Notes: generated by a model not told the origin, from the letters alone. Positions 25,951-34,889 are shown, counted from the stretch's first letter. The stretch: 64,000 nucleotides of DNA from WVYX01 sp039592335 (GCA_039592335.1 JBDHBX010000011.1:27671-91670); one strand, 5' to 3'. Numbers and translations are program-made.

Positions 25951-27501
25951 ATGACGATCCAACAGAAGCTCGACACGCTCCATCGCCTCCGCTCTGAGTC
26001 GGAACAGGGCGGAGGCGAGGAGCGTGTGGCTCAGCAGCACGACAAGGGCAAGCTCACCGCCCGCGAGCGGCTCGACCTGCTGCTCGATCCCGGCTCGTTC
26101 GTCGAGCTGGACCGGTTCGTGACCCACCGCTCGACCGATTTCGGCCTCGAGAAGAAGAAGATCCTGGGCGACGGCGTCGTCACCGGCTATGGGCGCGTCG
26201 ACGGGCGTCTCGTGTACGTGTTCTCCCAGGACTTTACTGTGTTCGGCGGGTCCCTGGCGGAGGCACACGCCGAGAAGATCTGCAAGGTGATGGACCTCGC
26301 CGTGCAGAATGGCGCCCCGATGATCGGACTGAACGATTCGGGGGGCGCCCGCATCCAGGAGGGCGTCGTCTCCTTGGGTGGCTACGCCGACATCTTCCTG
26401 CGCAACACCCTCACGTCCGGGGTGGTGCCGCAGATCAGCGCGGTCCTCGGCCCCTGTGCCGGCGGTGCGGTGTACAGTCCCGCGATCACCGACTTCGTGT
26501 TCATGGTGCGCGGGATCTCCTACATGTTTGTCACCGGCCCGAACGTCGTGAAGACGGTAACGCACGAGGATGTGACGCACGAGGAGCTGGGTGGCGCCGA
26601 CGTGCACGCGTCGGTGTCGGGTGTGGCACACTTCGCCCACGACTCGGAGATGGAGTGCCTCACCGAGATCCGGCGGCTGCTGAGCTTCCTCCCCGGCAAC
26701 AACGTCGACAGCCCGCCGGTCAAGCCCACGGACGACCCGCCCGACCGGCGCGACGAAGAGCTCCTCACGATCGTGCCCGACAACCCGAACAGGCCGTACG
26801 ATATGCACGAGGTGATCCGGCGCGTGGTGGACGACGGCGAGCTGCTGGAGATCCATCGGGAGTACGCCTCGAACCTCATCGTGGGGTTCGCTCGGCTGGG
26901 CAGTCATCCGGTCGGGATCATCGCCAACCAGCCGGCGGTGCTGGCCGGGGTGCTCGACATCAAGGCGTCGGGCAAGGGCGCGCGGTTCATCCGATTCTGC
27001 GACGCGTTCAACATCCCCCTCCTCACGTTCGAGGACGTGCCGGGCTTTCTGCCGGGCATCGATCAGGAGCACGGCGGCATCATCAAGCAGGGCGCCAAGC
27101 TGCTCTACGCCTACGCCGAGGCCACGGTGCCGAAGCTCACGGTGATCACGCGCAAGGCCTACGGCGGCGCGTACGACGTGATGAGCTCGCGGCACGTGCG
27201 GGGTGACTTCAACGTCGGGTGGCCGACGGCCGAGATCGCGGTGATGGGACCCAAAGGCGCCGCGGAGATCCTGTTCAAGCGGGACCTCGCCGCGGCCGAC
27301 GATCCCGAGGCCAAGCTGGACGATTTGGTCGCGGACTACCGCGAAAAGTTCGCCAATCCCTACCTGGCGGCGGCTCGAGGCTACCTGGACGACGTGATCG
27401 ACCCGCGCGAGACGCGGCCGCGGCTCATCTCGGCGCTGCAGAGCTTGCTTGCCAAGCGACAGAGCGTGCATCCGCGGAAGCATGGCAACATTCCGCTGTG
27501 A
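25951..27501 (+). CDS. Acyl-CoA carboxylase carboxyltransferase subunit (propionyl-CoA carboxylase beta-like)
   Basis: A 516-residue carboxyltransferase transferring CO2 from carboxybiotin to an acyl-CoA. It matches the PccB-type, single-polypeptide carboxyltransferase: KGKLTARERLDLLLD near the N-terminus, LNDSGGARIQEG and GPCAGGAVYSPA oxyanion/CoA segments, FVTGPNVVK, and the C-terminal half with PGFLPG and GGAYDVMSSRH. No zinc ribbon is present, unlike AccD at 49.9 kb. The biotin carboxylase and biotin carrier genes follow downstream, so this is probably a propionyl- or other acyl-CoA carboxylase distinct from the fatty-acid ACC. The 171-bp gap after it holds no gene. Confidence 0.92.
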   Translation: MTIQQKLDTLHRLRSESEQGGGEERVAQQHDKGKLTARERLDLLLDPGSFVELDRFVTHRSTDFGLEKKKILGDGVVTGYGRVDGRLVYVFSQDFTVFGGSLAEAHAEKICKVMDLAVQNGAPMIGLNDSGGARIQEGVVSLGGYADIFLRNTLTSGVVPQISAVLGPCAGGAVYSPAITDFVFMVRGISYMFVTGPNVVKTVTHEDVTHEELGGADVHASVSGVAHFAHDSEMECLTEIRRLLSFLPGNNVDSPPVKPTDDPPDRRDEELLTIVPDNPNRPYDMHEVIRRVVDDGELLEIHREYASNLIVGFARLGSHPVGIIANQPAVLAGVLDIKASGKGARFIRFCDAFNIPLLTFEDVPGFLPGIDQEHGGIIKQGAKLLYAYAEATVPKLTVITRKAYGGAYDVMSSRHVRGDFNVGWPTAEIAVMGPKGAAEILFKRDLAAADDPEAKLDDLVADYREKFANPYLAAARGYLDDVIDPRETRPRLISALQSLLAKRQSVHPRKHGNIPL

Positions 27502-27672
27502 CCACCGGCGTCCGATCTGCTCGGCCGGGACGCCGCCTTCGCGAGCGGCAGAGCCGGCCGACCCACCGACTCACCCTGGACCACGAGCAACGCGCTCTGA
27601 TGCACGCTCAGGCGACACCCCACCCTCGCTAGTCCCGCCGCCGCAGTCCCGGCGCGGTCCACTGAGCGTCCC

Positions 27673-29178
27673 ATGAAGCGCGTTCTGGTCGCCAACCGAG
27701 GGGAGATCGCGCTCCGCATCATCCGCGCCTGCCACGAACAGGATGTCGAGGCGGTTGCCGTCTACTCCGAGGCCGACCGGCTCACCCCCCACGTCAAGGC
27801 GGCGGACGCCGCCGTGGAGCTGGGTCCCGCCCCGGCCAGCGAATCGTACCTGAGCGTGGAGCGGCTGCTCGAAGCAGCCCGCCGGACGGGCGCCGACGCG
27901 GTCCACCCGGGGTACGGCTTCCTCGCCGAACAGGCCCGGTTTGCCGAGGCCGTGGAACAGGCGGGGCTCGCCTTCGTCGGGCCGCCCGCGTCCGCGATTC
28001 GGGCCATGGGCGAGAAGACCGAAGCGAGGCGGCGCATGGCCAAGGCCGGTGTGCCCATCGTGCCCGGCACCACGGAGCCTTTGGCCGACGGGGATGCCGT
28101 GTTGCGCGCGGCGGAGGAGATCGGTTATCCGGTACTCCTCAAGGCAGCGGCCGGTGGTGGTGGCAAGGGGATGCGCGTGGCCGCCACGCCCGAGGAAGCG
28201 CGCAAGGGATTCGCCGCGGCCTCGTCCGAAGCGAAGTCGGCCTTCGGCGATGACGCGATCTACCTGGAAAAGTTCGTCGAGCGACCGCGCCACGTGGAGA
28301 TCCAGGTGTTAGCCGATCGGTTTGGCAACACCATCCACCTGGGAGAGCGGGAGTGCTCGGTGCAGCGCCGGCACCAAAAGCTGATTGAGGAGTCGCCGTC
28401 GCCGGCGGTGGACCTCGACCTGCGCTTGCGCATGGGGGAGGCCGCCGTGAAGGCGGCGCAGGCCGTGGGGTACCTCAGTGCCGGGACGGTGGAGTTCCTG
28501 CTCGACACCGAAGGGAAGTTCTACTTCCTAGAAATGAACACCAGACTCCAGGTCGAGCATCCCGTCACCGAGATGGTGTACGGGGTGGACATCGTGCGGG
28601 AGCAGCTGCGTATCGCGGCGGGCGAGCCGATGACCTGCCCCAATCGGCCCATGCGCCCGCGCGGTCACGCCATCGAGTGCCGTCTCACGGCGGAAGATCC
28701 CTTCGCCAATTTCCTGCCGGCCACCGGCCGGATCGGCTACCTGCACGCGCCCTCCGGTCCGGGCGTGCGGTGGGACGCTGGCGTAGAGACGGGGAGCGAG
28801 GTCGAGCTGTACTACGACTCGCTGCTGGGGAAGCTGATCGTCTGGGGGGAGAACCGCGAACGCGCGGTCCGGCGCATGCGGCGTGCGCTCGACGAGCTCG
28901 TCATCGTGGGAGTGCCGACGTCGCAGCCGTTCCATCGGCGCGTGATGGACGAGGCCACCTTCCTGAGTGGCGAGTATGACATCGGCTACCTCGAGCGGGT
29001 GGGCGATGCGCTGCTCGCTGCCGAGCTGAGCGATGAGGATCTGGAGCACATCGCCGTCGCGGCGGCCCTCGCCGAGGACGAAGCGCGGAGCGCCATGGTC
29101 CCCGTCGCCGAGGATGGTGGGGTGGGGCAGACCGAGAGCCTCTGGCTGCGCGTCTCCCGTCTCCGCGGGCTGCGATGA
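27673..29178 (+). CDS. Biotin carboxylase subunit of acyl-CoA carboxylase
   Basis: A 501-residue ATP-grasp biotin carboxylase. It has the N-terminal VLVANRGEIALRIIRAC, the glycine-rich ATP loop AAAGGGGKGMRVA, ECSVQRRHQKLIEE, EFLLDTEGKFYFLEMNTRLQVEHPVTE and the C-terminal biotin carboxylase domain. No biotinyl domain is fused; the carrier is a separate gene at 30398. The extra 40-50 C-terminal residues are acidic and not obviously homologous to a known domain. ATG 27673. The stop overlaps the RNA methyltransferase gene (ATGA). Confidence 0.92.
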   Translation: MKRVLVANRGEIALRIIRACHEQDVEAVAVYSEADRLTPHVKAADAAVELGPAPASESYLSVERLLEAARRTGADAVHPGYGFLAEQARFAEAVEQAGLAFVGPPASAIRAMGEKTEARRRMAKAGVPIVPGTTEPLADGDAVLRAAEEIGYPVLLKAAAGGGGKGMRVAATPEEARKGFAAASSEAKSAFGDDAIYLEKFVERPRHVEIQVLADRFGNTIHLGERECSVQRRHQKLIEESPSPAVDLDLRLRMGEAAVKAAQAVGYLSAGTVEFLLDTEGKFYFLEMNTRLQVEHPVTEMVYGVDIVREQLRIAAGEPMTCPNRPMRPRGHAIECRLTAEDPFANFLPATGRIGYLHAPSGPGVRWDAGVETGSEVELYYDSLLGKLIVWGENRERAVRRMRRALDELVIVGVPTSQPFHRRVMDEATFLSGEYDIGYLERVGDALLAAELSDEDLEHIAVAAALAEDEARSAMVPVAEDGGVGQTESLWLRVSRLRGLR

Positions 29179-30401
29179 GCGCCGTCGCCATCGAGCGCAT
29201 CGCCGCAGGCGGCGACGGCGTGGGTCGGCTGGACGACGGGATGACGGTGTTTGTGCCACGCACCGCGCCGGGGGACCTCGTGGAGCTCGAGATCGTGGAG
29301 CGGAAGCGCCGGTTTGCCCGGGCCCGCGTGCGCCAGCGGTCGGCGTCCGGTGCGGAGCGGGTGGACCCACGCTGCCGACACTACATGGACGACGGCTGCG
29401 GTGGGTGTCAGCTGCAACACCTCGGGCCCGCGGGGCAGCTCGAGGCCAAGCGACGCATCGTGGGCGACGCGCTGCGCCGGATCGCGCGGCAGGAGGTCGA
29501 CGATCCGGAGATCGTGCCCGCCCCGCGGGCGTGGCGCTACCGCACCCGGGTCACGCTGGCGGCACGCGGGCGGCAGCTCGGGTTCCACCGGTTCGACGAT
29601 GCGGCACGGGTGTTCGCGTTGGAGGACTGCCCCATCACGCGCGAGCGGGTGATGCAGTTGTGGGGCCGGATCCGTCCTCACTTGACCCTGATGCCCGCCG
29701 AGCTGGACGGCGTGACGCTGCGCGAGGACCGGGACGGGGGACTCCACGTGCTGGTGGACACCCCCCACGCGGCGCCCTGGGATGCGGCGCCGCTGCTGGC
29801 GGCGCTCGAGGAGCCGCGCTGCACGATCTGGTGGCGACCCGGTCGCGGCGCGCCTCGCGCGGTGGCGGGCCGGGAGCAGGGGTTCCCGGTGGTGGCGTTC
29901 GAGCAGGTCTACCCCGAGTTCGGAGCGCGCATTCGCCACGATGCGGTGGATGCCTTGGGTCTGCTGCATGGCAAGGTCGCGTGGGACTTGTACGGCGGCG
30001 TGGGGGAAACTGCCGAGCTGCTCGCGGCGCGCGGCGCCCGCGTCTGGACGGTGGACGCCGACCGGCGCGCGGTAGAGTGGGGAAGGGAAAGGAACGCGGC
30101 GCATGGGTCCGTCCAGCGGATCGCCGAGCGGGTCGAGGAGGTGCTGCATCGGCTGCCCGAGCCCGACGTGGTGATCGTGAATCCGCCGCGCGGCGGGGTC
30201 GGGAAGCCCGTCGCGACCGCGCTCGACCGGTGGGCCGCGGGTCGCGGAGAGGCTCGGCTGAGCTACGTCTCGTGCGATCCGGCGACGCTGGCCCGCGACG
30301 TCGCACGCATGCCGGGCCTGCGGCTCACGGCGGTCACAGCCTACGATCTGTTTCCACAGACGAGTCACGTCGAGACCCTGGCGGTGCTGGAGGCGGCGTG
30401 A
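29175..30401 (+). CDS. 23S rRNA (uracil-5-)-methyltransferase, RlmD/RumA family
   Basis: A SAM-dependent RNA m5U methyltransferase, 408 residues. A TRAM-like N-terminal region (FVPRTAPGDLVELEI) is followed by Fe-S cluster cysteines C67, C75 and C78 in CRHYMDDGCGGC, with a later Cys in LEDCP as the fourth ligand. The SAM-binding DLYGGVGETAELLA and the catalytic Cys motif SYVSCDPATLARDV are intact. It is inserted between the biotin carboxylase and biotin carrier genes and overlaps both (ATGA upstream, GTGA downstream). That position is surprising for an rRNA enzyme and may only reflect operon shuffling. rRNA versus tRNA target is inferred from the Fe-S motif. Confidence 0.88.
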   Translation: MSAVAIERIAAGGDGVGRLDDGMTVFVPRTAPGDLVELEIVERKRRFARARVRQRSASGAERVDPRCRHYMDDGCGGCQLQHLGPAGQLEAKRRIVGDALRRIARQEVDDPEIVPAPRAWRYRTRVTLAARGRQLGFHRFDDAARVFALEDCPITRERVMQLWGRIRPHLTLMPAELDGVTLREDRDGGLHVLVDTPHAAPWDAAPLLAALEEPRCTIWWRPGRGAPRAVAGREQGFPVVAFEQVYPEFGARIRHDAVDALGLLHGKVAWDLYGGVGETAELLAARGARVWTVDADRRAVEWGRERNAAHGSVQRIAERVEEVLHRLPEPDVVIVNPPRGGVGKPVATALDRWAAGRGEARLSYVSCDPATLARDVARMPGLRLTAVTAYDLFPQTSHVETLAVLEAA

Positions 30402-30904
30402 AGTACACGGTGACGGTGGGCAAGCGGACGATCCTGGTCGAGGTAAAGGGCGACTCGGTGCAGCTGGATGGGCGCCCCGTGCGAGCGGCCCTCGTCGGCA
30501 TCCCCCAGACCCCGCTGCGACAGCTTGTGTTGAATGGCCAGGCCCGCACCTTTGCCATGGTGCGCGGTGCGGATGGCTGGACGATTCAGGCCTCCGGTCG
30601 TGGCTGGCCCGTGGAGGTGCTCGACGAGCGCACGCAGGCCCTGCGGGAGCTCACCGGGCGGGGCACCGAGCATGCGGCCGGGGGCCTGATTCGCGCCCCG
30701 ATGCCCGGGCTCGTGGTGCGCGTGGAGGTAGAGGTGGGCCAGCAGCTCGAGGAGGGTGCCGGTGTGGTGGTGCTGGAGGCGATGAAGATGGAGAACGAGA
30801 TCACCACCCCGGGGCCGGGCGTGGTGAAGACGGTGCTCGTCGAGGCGGGAGCGGCCGTCGAGAAGGGCGCTCCGCTCGTGGAAGTGGCCCAAGCAGAGGC
30901 TTGA
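30398..30904 (+). CDS. Biotin carboxyl carrier subunit (biotin/lipoyl attachment protein)
   Basis: A 168-residue carrier protein. The C-terminal 70 residues form the biotinyl domain, with the biotinylation site Lys130 in VLEAMKMENE and the surrounding PMPGLVVRV and VEKGAPLVEV strands. The N-terminal part (residues 1-90) begins with a KYTVTVGKRTILVEV strand and may dock with the carboxylase, as in acyl-CoA carboxylase alpha chains, where it is fused. The GTG 30398 start overlaps the methyltransferase stop (GTGA); the frame is open far upstream but that is out-of-register noise. With the two genes above it completes a three-subunit acyl-CoA carboxylase. Confidence 0.9.
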   Translation: MKYTVTVGKRTILVEVKGDSVQLDGRPVRAALVGIPQTPLRQLVLNGQARTFAMVRGADGWTIQASGRGWPVEVLDERTQALRELTGRGTEHAAGGLIRAPMPGLVVRVEVEVGQQLEEGAGVVVLEAMKMENEITTPGPGVVKTVLVEAGAAVEKGAPLVEVAQAEA

Positions 30905-30929
30905 CCGCTGCCCATGCGGTCGCTAGCAT
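30901..30929 (+). promoter_or_regulatory. Promoter of the rplM-rpsI operon
   Basis: TTGACC (30901-30906) overlapping the stop of the biotin carrier gene, then TAGCAT (30924-30929) after 17 nt. The predicted start near 30936 gives a 48-nt leader to rplM. The -10 is weak, the spacing ideal. Confidence 0.5.
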
Positions 30930-30983
30930 TCGTGACTGTCTTAATTCTCACGTTTGCACGGGGTTACGAGGTTTCCCGGATCG

Positions 30984-31418
30984 ATGAAGACGTACTCGCC
31001 AACAGCTGCTGAGCTCGATCACCGCTGGTTCGTGGTGGACGCCGAGGGCGTCGTGCTGGGGCGGCTCGCCAGCAAGGTGGCGCAGATCATTCGCGGCAAG
31101 CACAAGCCCACCTTCGCGCCGCACATGGACGGCGGGGACTACGTGGTCGTGGTCAACGCGGAGAAGGTGCGGCTCACCGGGAAGAAGATGGAGCAGAAGC
31201 AGTACTTCCGGTACACGGGATACATGGGACACGAGAAGTTCGTGCCCGTCGCGAAGATGCTGAAGGAGCATCCCGAGCGCGTGATCGAGAAGGCCGTGTT
31301 CGGCATGCTCCCCAAGGGGACCCTGGGACGACAGGTGCTGCGCAAGAAGCTCAAGGTCTACGCCGGCCCGGAGCACCCGCACCAGGGGCAGAGCCCCGCA
31401 CCCCTCGACTTGAAGTAG
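30984..31418 (+). CDS. rplM: 50S ribosomal protein L13
   Basis: A 144-residue primary 23S rRNA-binding protein. The N-terminal KTYSPTAAELDHRW, RLASKVAQIIRGKHKPTF, YFRYTGYMG and FGMLPKGTLGRQ blocks match L13 throughout. ATG 30984 is used although the frame is open to 30954, because family members begin with this MKT(Y/F) segment. It forms a two-gene operon with rpsI 10 nt downstream, the usual arrangement in bacteria. Confidence 0.96.
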   Translation: MKTYSPTAAELDHRWFVVDAEGVVLGRLASKVAQIIRGKHKPTFAPHMDGGDYVVVVNAEKVRLTGKKMEQKQYFRYTGYMGHEKFVPVAKMLKEHPERVIEKAVFGMLPKGTLGRQVLRKKLKVYAGPEHPHQGQSPAPLDLK

Positions 31419-31428
31419 GGACCTGGAT

Positions 31429-31836
31429 ATGTCGACTGCAGTCCAACCGGAGCTTCGGTGGCACGCCGTCGGGCGTCGCAAGACGTCGGTGGCTCGAGTG
31501 TATCTCACGCCGGGGTCGGGCAAGTGGGACGTCAACGGGCGCACGCTGGGTGACTACTTTCCCCGGCGGTCGCTGATCCAGCATATCCAGCAGCCGTTCA
31601 CCGTGACCGACACCCTAGGGGCCTTCGACGTGAAGGCGCGCCTCGCGGGTGGGGGCTCGACCGGACAGTCCGGCGCCCTGCGCCTGGCAATCGCGCGGGC
31701 GTTGGTCAAGGCGGACGAGACCCATAGGCGCAAGCTGCGCGAGCACGGGTTGCTCACGCGGGATCCGCGCGCGGTGGAGCGTAAGAAGCCGGGACAGCCG
31801 GGAGCGCGGAAGCGCTTCCAGTTCTCGAAGCGGTAA
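31429..31836 (+). CDS. rpsI: 30S ribosomal protein S9
   Basis: A 135-residue small-subunit protein whose C-terminal tail reaches the P-site tRNA. The conserved GRRKTSVARVYL and GGGSTGQSGALRLAIARAL segments and the basic terminal KRFQFSKR (ending Lys-Arg) are present. It is 10 nt downstream of rplM and has about 11 extra N-terminal residues compared with short forms. A 99-bp gap to rpsB contains a small hairpin (TTCGCC 31868-31873 / GGCGAA 31879-31884) whose role is unknown. Confidence 0.96.
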   Translation: MSTAVQPELRWHAVGRRKTSVARVYLTPGSGKWDVNGRTLGDYFPRRSLIQHIQQPFTVTDTLGAFDVKARLAGGGSTGQSGALRLAIARALVKADETHRRKLREHGLLTRDPRAVERKKPGQPGARKRFQFSKR

Positions 31837-31935
31837 ATACCCACACCGCTGGATCCCGCACGGGGTGTTCGCCGGGCAGGCGAATCGGCGCGGGAGCAGA
31901 AGGCGGTGGACGACAAACCCTGAAGGACGAGGTAC

Positions 31936-32892
31936 ATGAGCGAACCGCAGCTGCAGGATCTGCTTGAAGCGGGAGTGCATTTCGGGCACCAGACACGCCG
32001 TTGGAACCCGAAGATGCGTCGTTTCATCTTCGCCGAGCGCTCCGGCATCTACCTGATCGATCTCCAGAAGACGCTGCGTCAGCTGAAGGCGGCGCAGGAC
32101 CTGCTGCGTCAAGTGGTGCTGCAGGGCGAGAACGTGCTGTTCGTCTGCACGAAGCGTCAGCTCAACCAGATCGTGAAGGCCGAGGCCGAGCGGTGCGGCG
32201 CCTACTACGTCACCGAGCGTTGGCTCGGCGGCACGCTGACCAATTTCCAGACCATCAAGCGCCAGATTCGGCGTCTGCGGGAGCTGGAGCAGGGGCAGGA
32301 CGAGGGCGCGTTCGAGTTCTTCACGAAGAAGGAGCGGCTGCACTTCGACCGAGAGCGGCAGAAGCTGAACCGCAATCTCGAGGGCATCAAGAACATGACG
32401 CGGGTGCCCGGCGCGATCTTCGTCGTCGATGCGCGCAAGGAACGCATCGCCATCGCGGAGGCGAACAAGTTGGGAATTCCGGTCGTGGCCATCGTCGATA
32501 CGAACGCCGATCCGGACTTGATCAGCGTGCCGATTCCGGGGAACGACGATGCGATCCGCTCGGTGTCGCTCATCACGGGCGCGCTGGTGGACATCGTCGC
32601 GGAGGCACGGAGCCAGGTGCCGGTGCGGGAGGCCGCGAGCGACTCGGAGGCCTACTCGACCTACAGCACGGAGTCCGGTGCGGCGGACGAGGAGGAGACG
32701 CGCCGTCGTCGTCGTCCGCGGCGCAAGCGGCGGCCCAAGCCGGAGGCGATCGCGGCGCGGCTGAAGGAAGACGAACCCAACGCGCCACCGGAGGCCGAAG
32801 CGTCCGCCGAGACGGCCGAGACAGCCGAGGCGGCGCCGAGCGAGAGCCAGGTGGAGCAGCCGGCGCCGGTGGCAGACGAGAAGCAGGGGTAA
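31936..32892 (+). CDS. rpsB: 30S ribosomal protein S2 with extended C-terminus
   Basis: A ribosomal protein of 318 residues, about 75 longer than the common form. Residues 1-235 are orthodox S2: LLEAGVHFGHQTRRWNPKM, FVCTKRQ, RWLGGTLTNF and the PVVAIVDTNADP block. The extension begins near residue 240, has an Arg-rich patch (RRRRRPRRKRRPKPE) and ends in a Glu/Ala-rich acidic tail, probably disordered. GAGG precedes ATG 31936 by 5 nt. A terminator-like hairpin separates it from tsf. Confidence 0.96.
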   Translation: MSEPQLQDLLEAGVHFGHQTRRWNPKMRRFIFAERSGIYLIDLQKTLRQLKAAQDLLRQVVLQGENVLFVCTKRQLNQIVKAEAERCGAYYVTERWLGGTLTNFQTIKRQIRRLRELEQGQDEGAFEFFTKKERLHFDRERQKLNRNLEGIKNMTRVPGAIFVVDARKERIAIAEANKLGIPVVAIVDTNADPDLISVPIPGNDDAIRSVSLITGALVDIVAEARSQVPVREAASDSEAYSTYSTESGAADEEETRRRRRPRRKRRPKPEAIAARLKEDEPNAPPEAEASAETAETAEAAPSESQVEQPAPVADEKQG

Positions 32893-32922
32893 GCACGGCT
32901 GGCCCGCAGCGAGCCGGAGTCG

Positions 32923-32966
32923 ACCGCCGCTGATCGAGCTGCTCGCAGCCCGAGGCGGCGGTTTTT
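32923..32966 (+). terminator. Intrinsic terminator/attenuator between rpsB and tsf
   Basis: Arms ACCGCCGC (32923-32930) and GCGGCGGT (32955-32962) form a perfect 8-bp stem enclosing a 24-nt loop with its own small palindrome (CGAGC/GCTCG). It is followed directly by TTTT. A partial terminator here would set the S2:EF-Ts ratio, as an attenuator does in other rpsB-tsf operons. Confidence 0.65.
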
Positions 32967-32995
32967 CACAGGAAGTTCAAGATGGGGCAGTGAAC

Positions 32996-33598
32996 ATGAC
33001 GACAACGATCAATGCGAAAGACGTGAGCGTGCTCCGCGGCCGTACCGGTGCGGGGATGATGGATTGCAAGAAGGCCCTGCAGGAGACGAGCGGCGACATG
33101 GACAAGGCGGTGGAGCTGCTGCGCAAGAAGGGGATCGCGAAGGCCGAGAGGCGGTCGGGTCGGGCGGCCAAGGAAGGCGCCATCGGAAACTACCTGCACT
33201 TCAACGGCAGGGTCGCCGTGCTCGTGGAGGTGAATTGCGAGACCGACTTCGTGGCGCGCACGGATGACTTCCAGGGGCTGGTGAAGGACCTGGCGCTGCA
33301 CATCGCGTCGGCCAAGCCGATGGCCGTGACCGAGGAGGACGTGCCGGCGGACGTCATCGAGCGCGAGCGCGCCATCTTCGAGGCGCAGGTTGCGGAGTCG
33401 GGCAAGCCGGAGCACGTTCGAGGCAAGATCGTGGACGGGAAGATGAAGAAGTTCTACCAGGAGATCGTGTTGCTGGACCAGGCCTTCGTGAAGGACGACA
33501 AGAAGTCCATTCGTGATCTGGTGCAGGAGGTCTCCGGGAAGCTGGGTGAGAACTTGATCGTGCGGCGCTTCGTGCGCTACGAGCTCGGGGAGGAGTGA
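32996..33598 (+). CDS. tsf: Elongation factor Ts
   Basis: The 200-residue guanine-nucleotide exchange factor for EF-Tu. The N-terminal UBA-like domain is intact (VSVLRGRTGAGMMDCKKAL), followed by the TDFVAR core motif. The length matches the short EF-Ts class with a single core subdomain, not the 280-residue enterobacterial form. ATG 32996 follows GGGGCAG; GTG 32990 would add two residues. The stop overlaps the pyrH start (TGATG). Confidence 0.95.
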   Translation: MTTTINAKDVSVLRGRTGAGMMDCKKALQETSGDMDKAVELLRKKGIAKAERRSGRAAKEGAIGNYLHFNGRVAVLVEVNCETDFVARTDDFQGLVKDLALHIASAKPMAVTEEDVPADVIERERAIFEAQVAESGKPEHVRGKIVDGKMKKFYQEIVLLDQAFVKDDKKSIRDLVQEVSGKLGENLIVRRFVRYELGEE

Positions 33599-34311
33599 TG
33601 GCACAGCTCGCCTACCGGCGGGCGCTTCTCAAGCTCTCCGGCGAGGCCCTCGCCGGGGACCGGGAGTACGGTCTCGACTTCGGCGCGCTCGACCGGCTCA
33701 CGGACGAGATCAAGGCGGTGCATGGCCTCGGCGTCGACCTGGGTCTCGTCATCGGCGGTGGGAACATCATTCGCGGAGCGGTAGCCAGCCAGCAGGGCCT
33801 GGACCGGGTGTCGGCGGACTACATGGGCATGCTGGCGACGGTCATCAACGCCCTCGCACTGCAGGACGTGCTCGAGCGCAAGGAAGTCAAGACACGGGTG
33901 CAGACCGCGATCCGGATGGAGGAGCTGGCCGAGCCGTACATCCGGCGCCGCGCGCAGCGTCACATGGAAAAGGGACGGATCGTGTTGTTCGCGGGCGGGA
34001 CCGGGAATCCGTACTTCTCGACCGACACCGCCGCCGTCCTCCGGGCGCTCGAGATCGAGGCCGACGTGTTGATCAAGGCAACGAGCGTGGACGGGGTGTA
34101 CACGGCCGATCCGAAACAGGATGCGTCCGCGGAATTCATACCGGAGATCAGCTATCGGGACGCGCTGGTGAAGGGCCTGAGGGTGATGGACGCGAATGCC
34201 TTTGGGCTCTGCCAGGAGAACAGCCTCCCGATCATCGTCATGAACGTCAACAACCGCGGTGCGATCGCCCGGGTGCTTCAGGGCGAGCGCGTCGGGACCA
34301 TCGTCCGATGA
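33598..34311 (+). CDS. pyrH: UMP kinase
   Basis: Makes UDP from UMP. The 237-residue bacterial amino-acid-kinase-fold enzyme has LLKLSGEALAG at its N-terminus, VIGGGNIIRG, the VFAGGTGNPYFSTDTAA phosphate-binding block and KATSVDGVYTADPK. ATG 33598 gives a 1-nt overlap with the tsf stop; GTG 33595 is one codon earlier. Its own stop overlaps frr (ATGA). The rpsB-tsf-pyrH-frr order is conserved across many phyla. Confidence 0.96.
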   Translation: MAQLAYRRALLKLSGEALAGDREYGLDFGALDRLTDEIKAVHGLGVDLGLVIGGGNIIRGAVASQQGLDRVSADYMGMLATVINALALQDVLERKEVKTRVQTAIRMEELAEPYIRRRAQRHMEKGRIVLFAGGTGNPYFSTDTAAVLRALEIEADVLIKATSVDGVYTADPKQDASAEFIPEISYRDALVKGLRVMDANAFGLCQENSLPIIVMNVNNRGAIARVLQGERVGTIVR

Positions 34312-34871
34312 GCACGCCAGACAACCTGCCGGACATCAAGAAGCAGACAAAACAGTCGATGCAGAAGGCGGTGGAGAACACCAAGCGGGAGCTGGCCACG
34401 ATCCGCAGCGGGAAGGCCACCACCAGCCTGCTCGACACCGTGAAGGTGGACGCGTACGGTCAGCAGATGCCGCTCAACCAGGTCGGCACCGTCGCGGCCC
34501 CGGAGCCGCGGATGCTCACGGTCCAGCCGTGGGACAAGGCGCTGATCGGGGCCGTGGAGAAGGCCATCATGACGGCCGACCTGGGACTCAATCCGGCGAA
34601 CGACGGTACCCTGATTCGGATCCCGCTCCCGCCGCTCACCGAGGAGCGCCGTAAGGAGTTGGTGAAGATCGTCCACAAGCTGGCCGAGGAAGGCCGCATC
34701 GCGGTGCGGCATGCGCGCGAGGAGGCTCGTGCCGGGGCCAAGAAGGTCGAGCACGTCTCGGACGACGACAAGCGCCGAGCCGAGGGGGAGATCCAGAAGC
34801 TGCACGACGACCACATCGCGCAGATCGACTCCCTCGTGAAGGCCAAAGAAGAAGAGATCATGGAGGTCTGA
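34308..34871 (+). CDS. frr: Ribosome recycling factor
   Basis: A 187-residue factor that with EF-G splits post-termination ribosomes. The long three-helix bundle is evident, with ELATIRSGKATTSLLD, VAAPEPRMLTVQPWD, IRIPLPPLTEERRKELVK and RHAREEAR motifs. It starts with ATG overlapping the pyrH stop by 4 nt. A GC hairpin (34872-34889, stem GGCGGAC/GTCCGCC) follows its stop. The uppS gene that normally comes next is missing. Confidence 0.96.
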   Translation: MSTPDNLPDIKKQTKQSMQKAVENTKRELATIRSGKATTSLLDTVKVDAYGQQMPLNQVGTVAAPEPRMLTVQPWDKALIGAVEKAIMTADLGLNPANDGTLIRIPLPPLTEERRKELVKIVHKLAEEGRIAVRHAREEARAGAKKVEHVSDDDKRRAEGEIQKLHDDHIAQIDSLVKAKEEEIMEV

Positions 34872-34889
34872 GGCGGACTCGCGTCCGCC
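34872..34889 (+). terminator. Short GC hairpin after frr
   Basis: Perfect 7-bp stem GGCGGAC/GTCCGCC with loop TCGC starting right at the frr stop codon. A C run, not a T run, follows, so it is more likely an attenuator or RNA-stability element than a strong terminator. Confidence 0.4.

Noticed and set aside
24766..27483. A 905-codon open frame on the minus strand opposite rpsA and the carboxyltransferase gene
   Set aside because: It is a GC-skew shadow of two certain genes; the translation is His/Leu/Arg-rich without domains.
31837..31935. Small hairpin (TTCGCC/GGCGAA) upstream of rpsB as an S2 leader regulator
   Set aside because: A 6-bp stem alone is too little to call a known leader motif.
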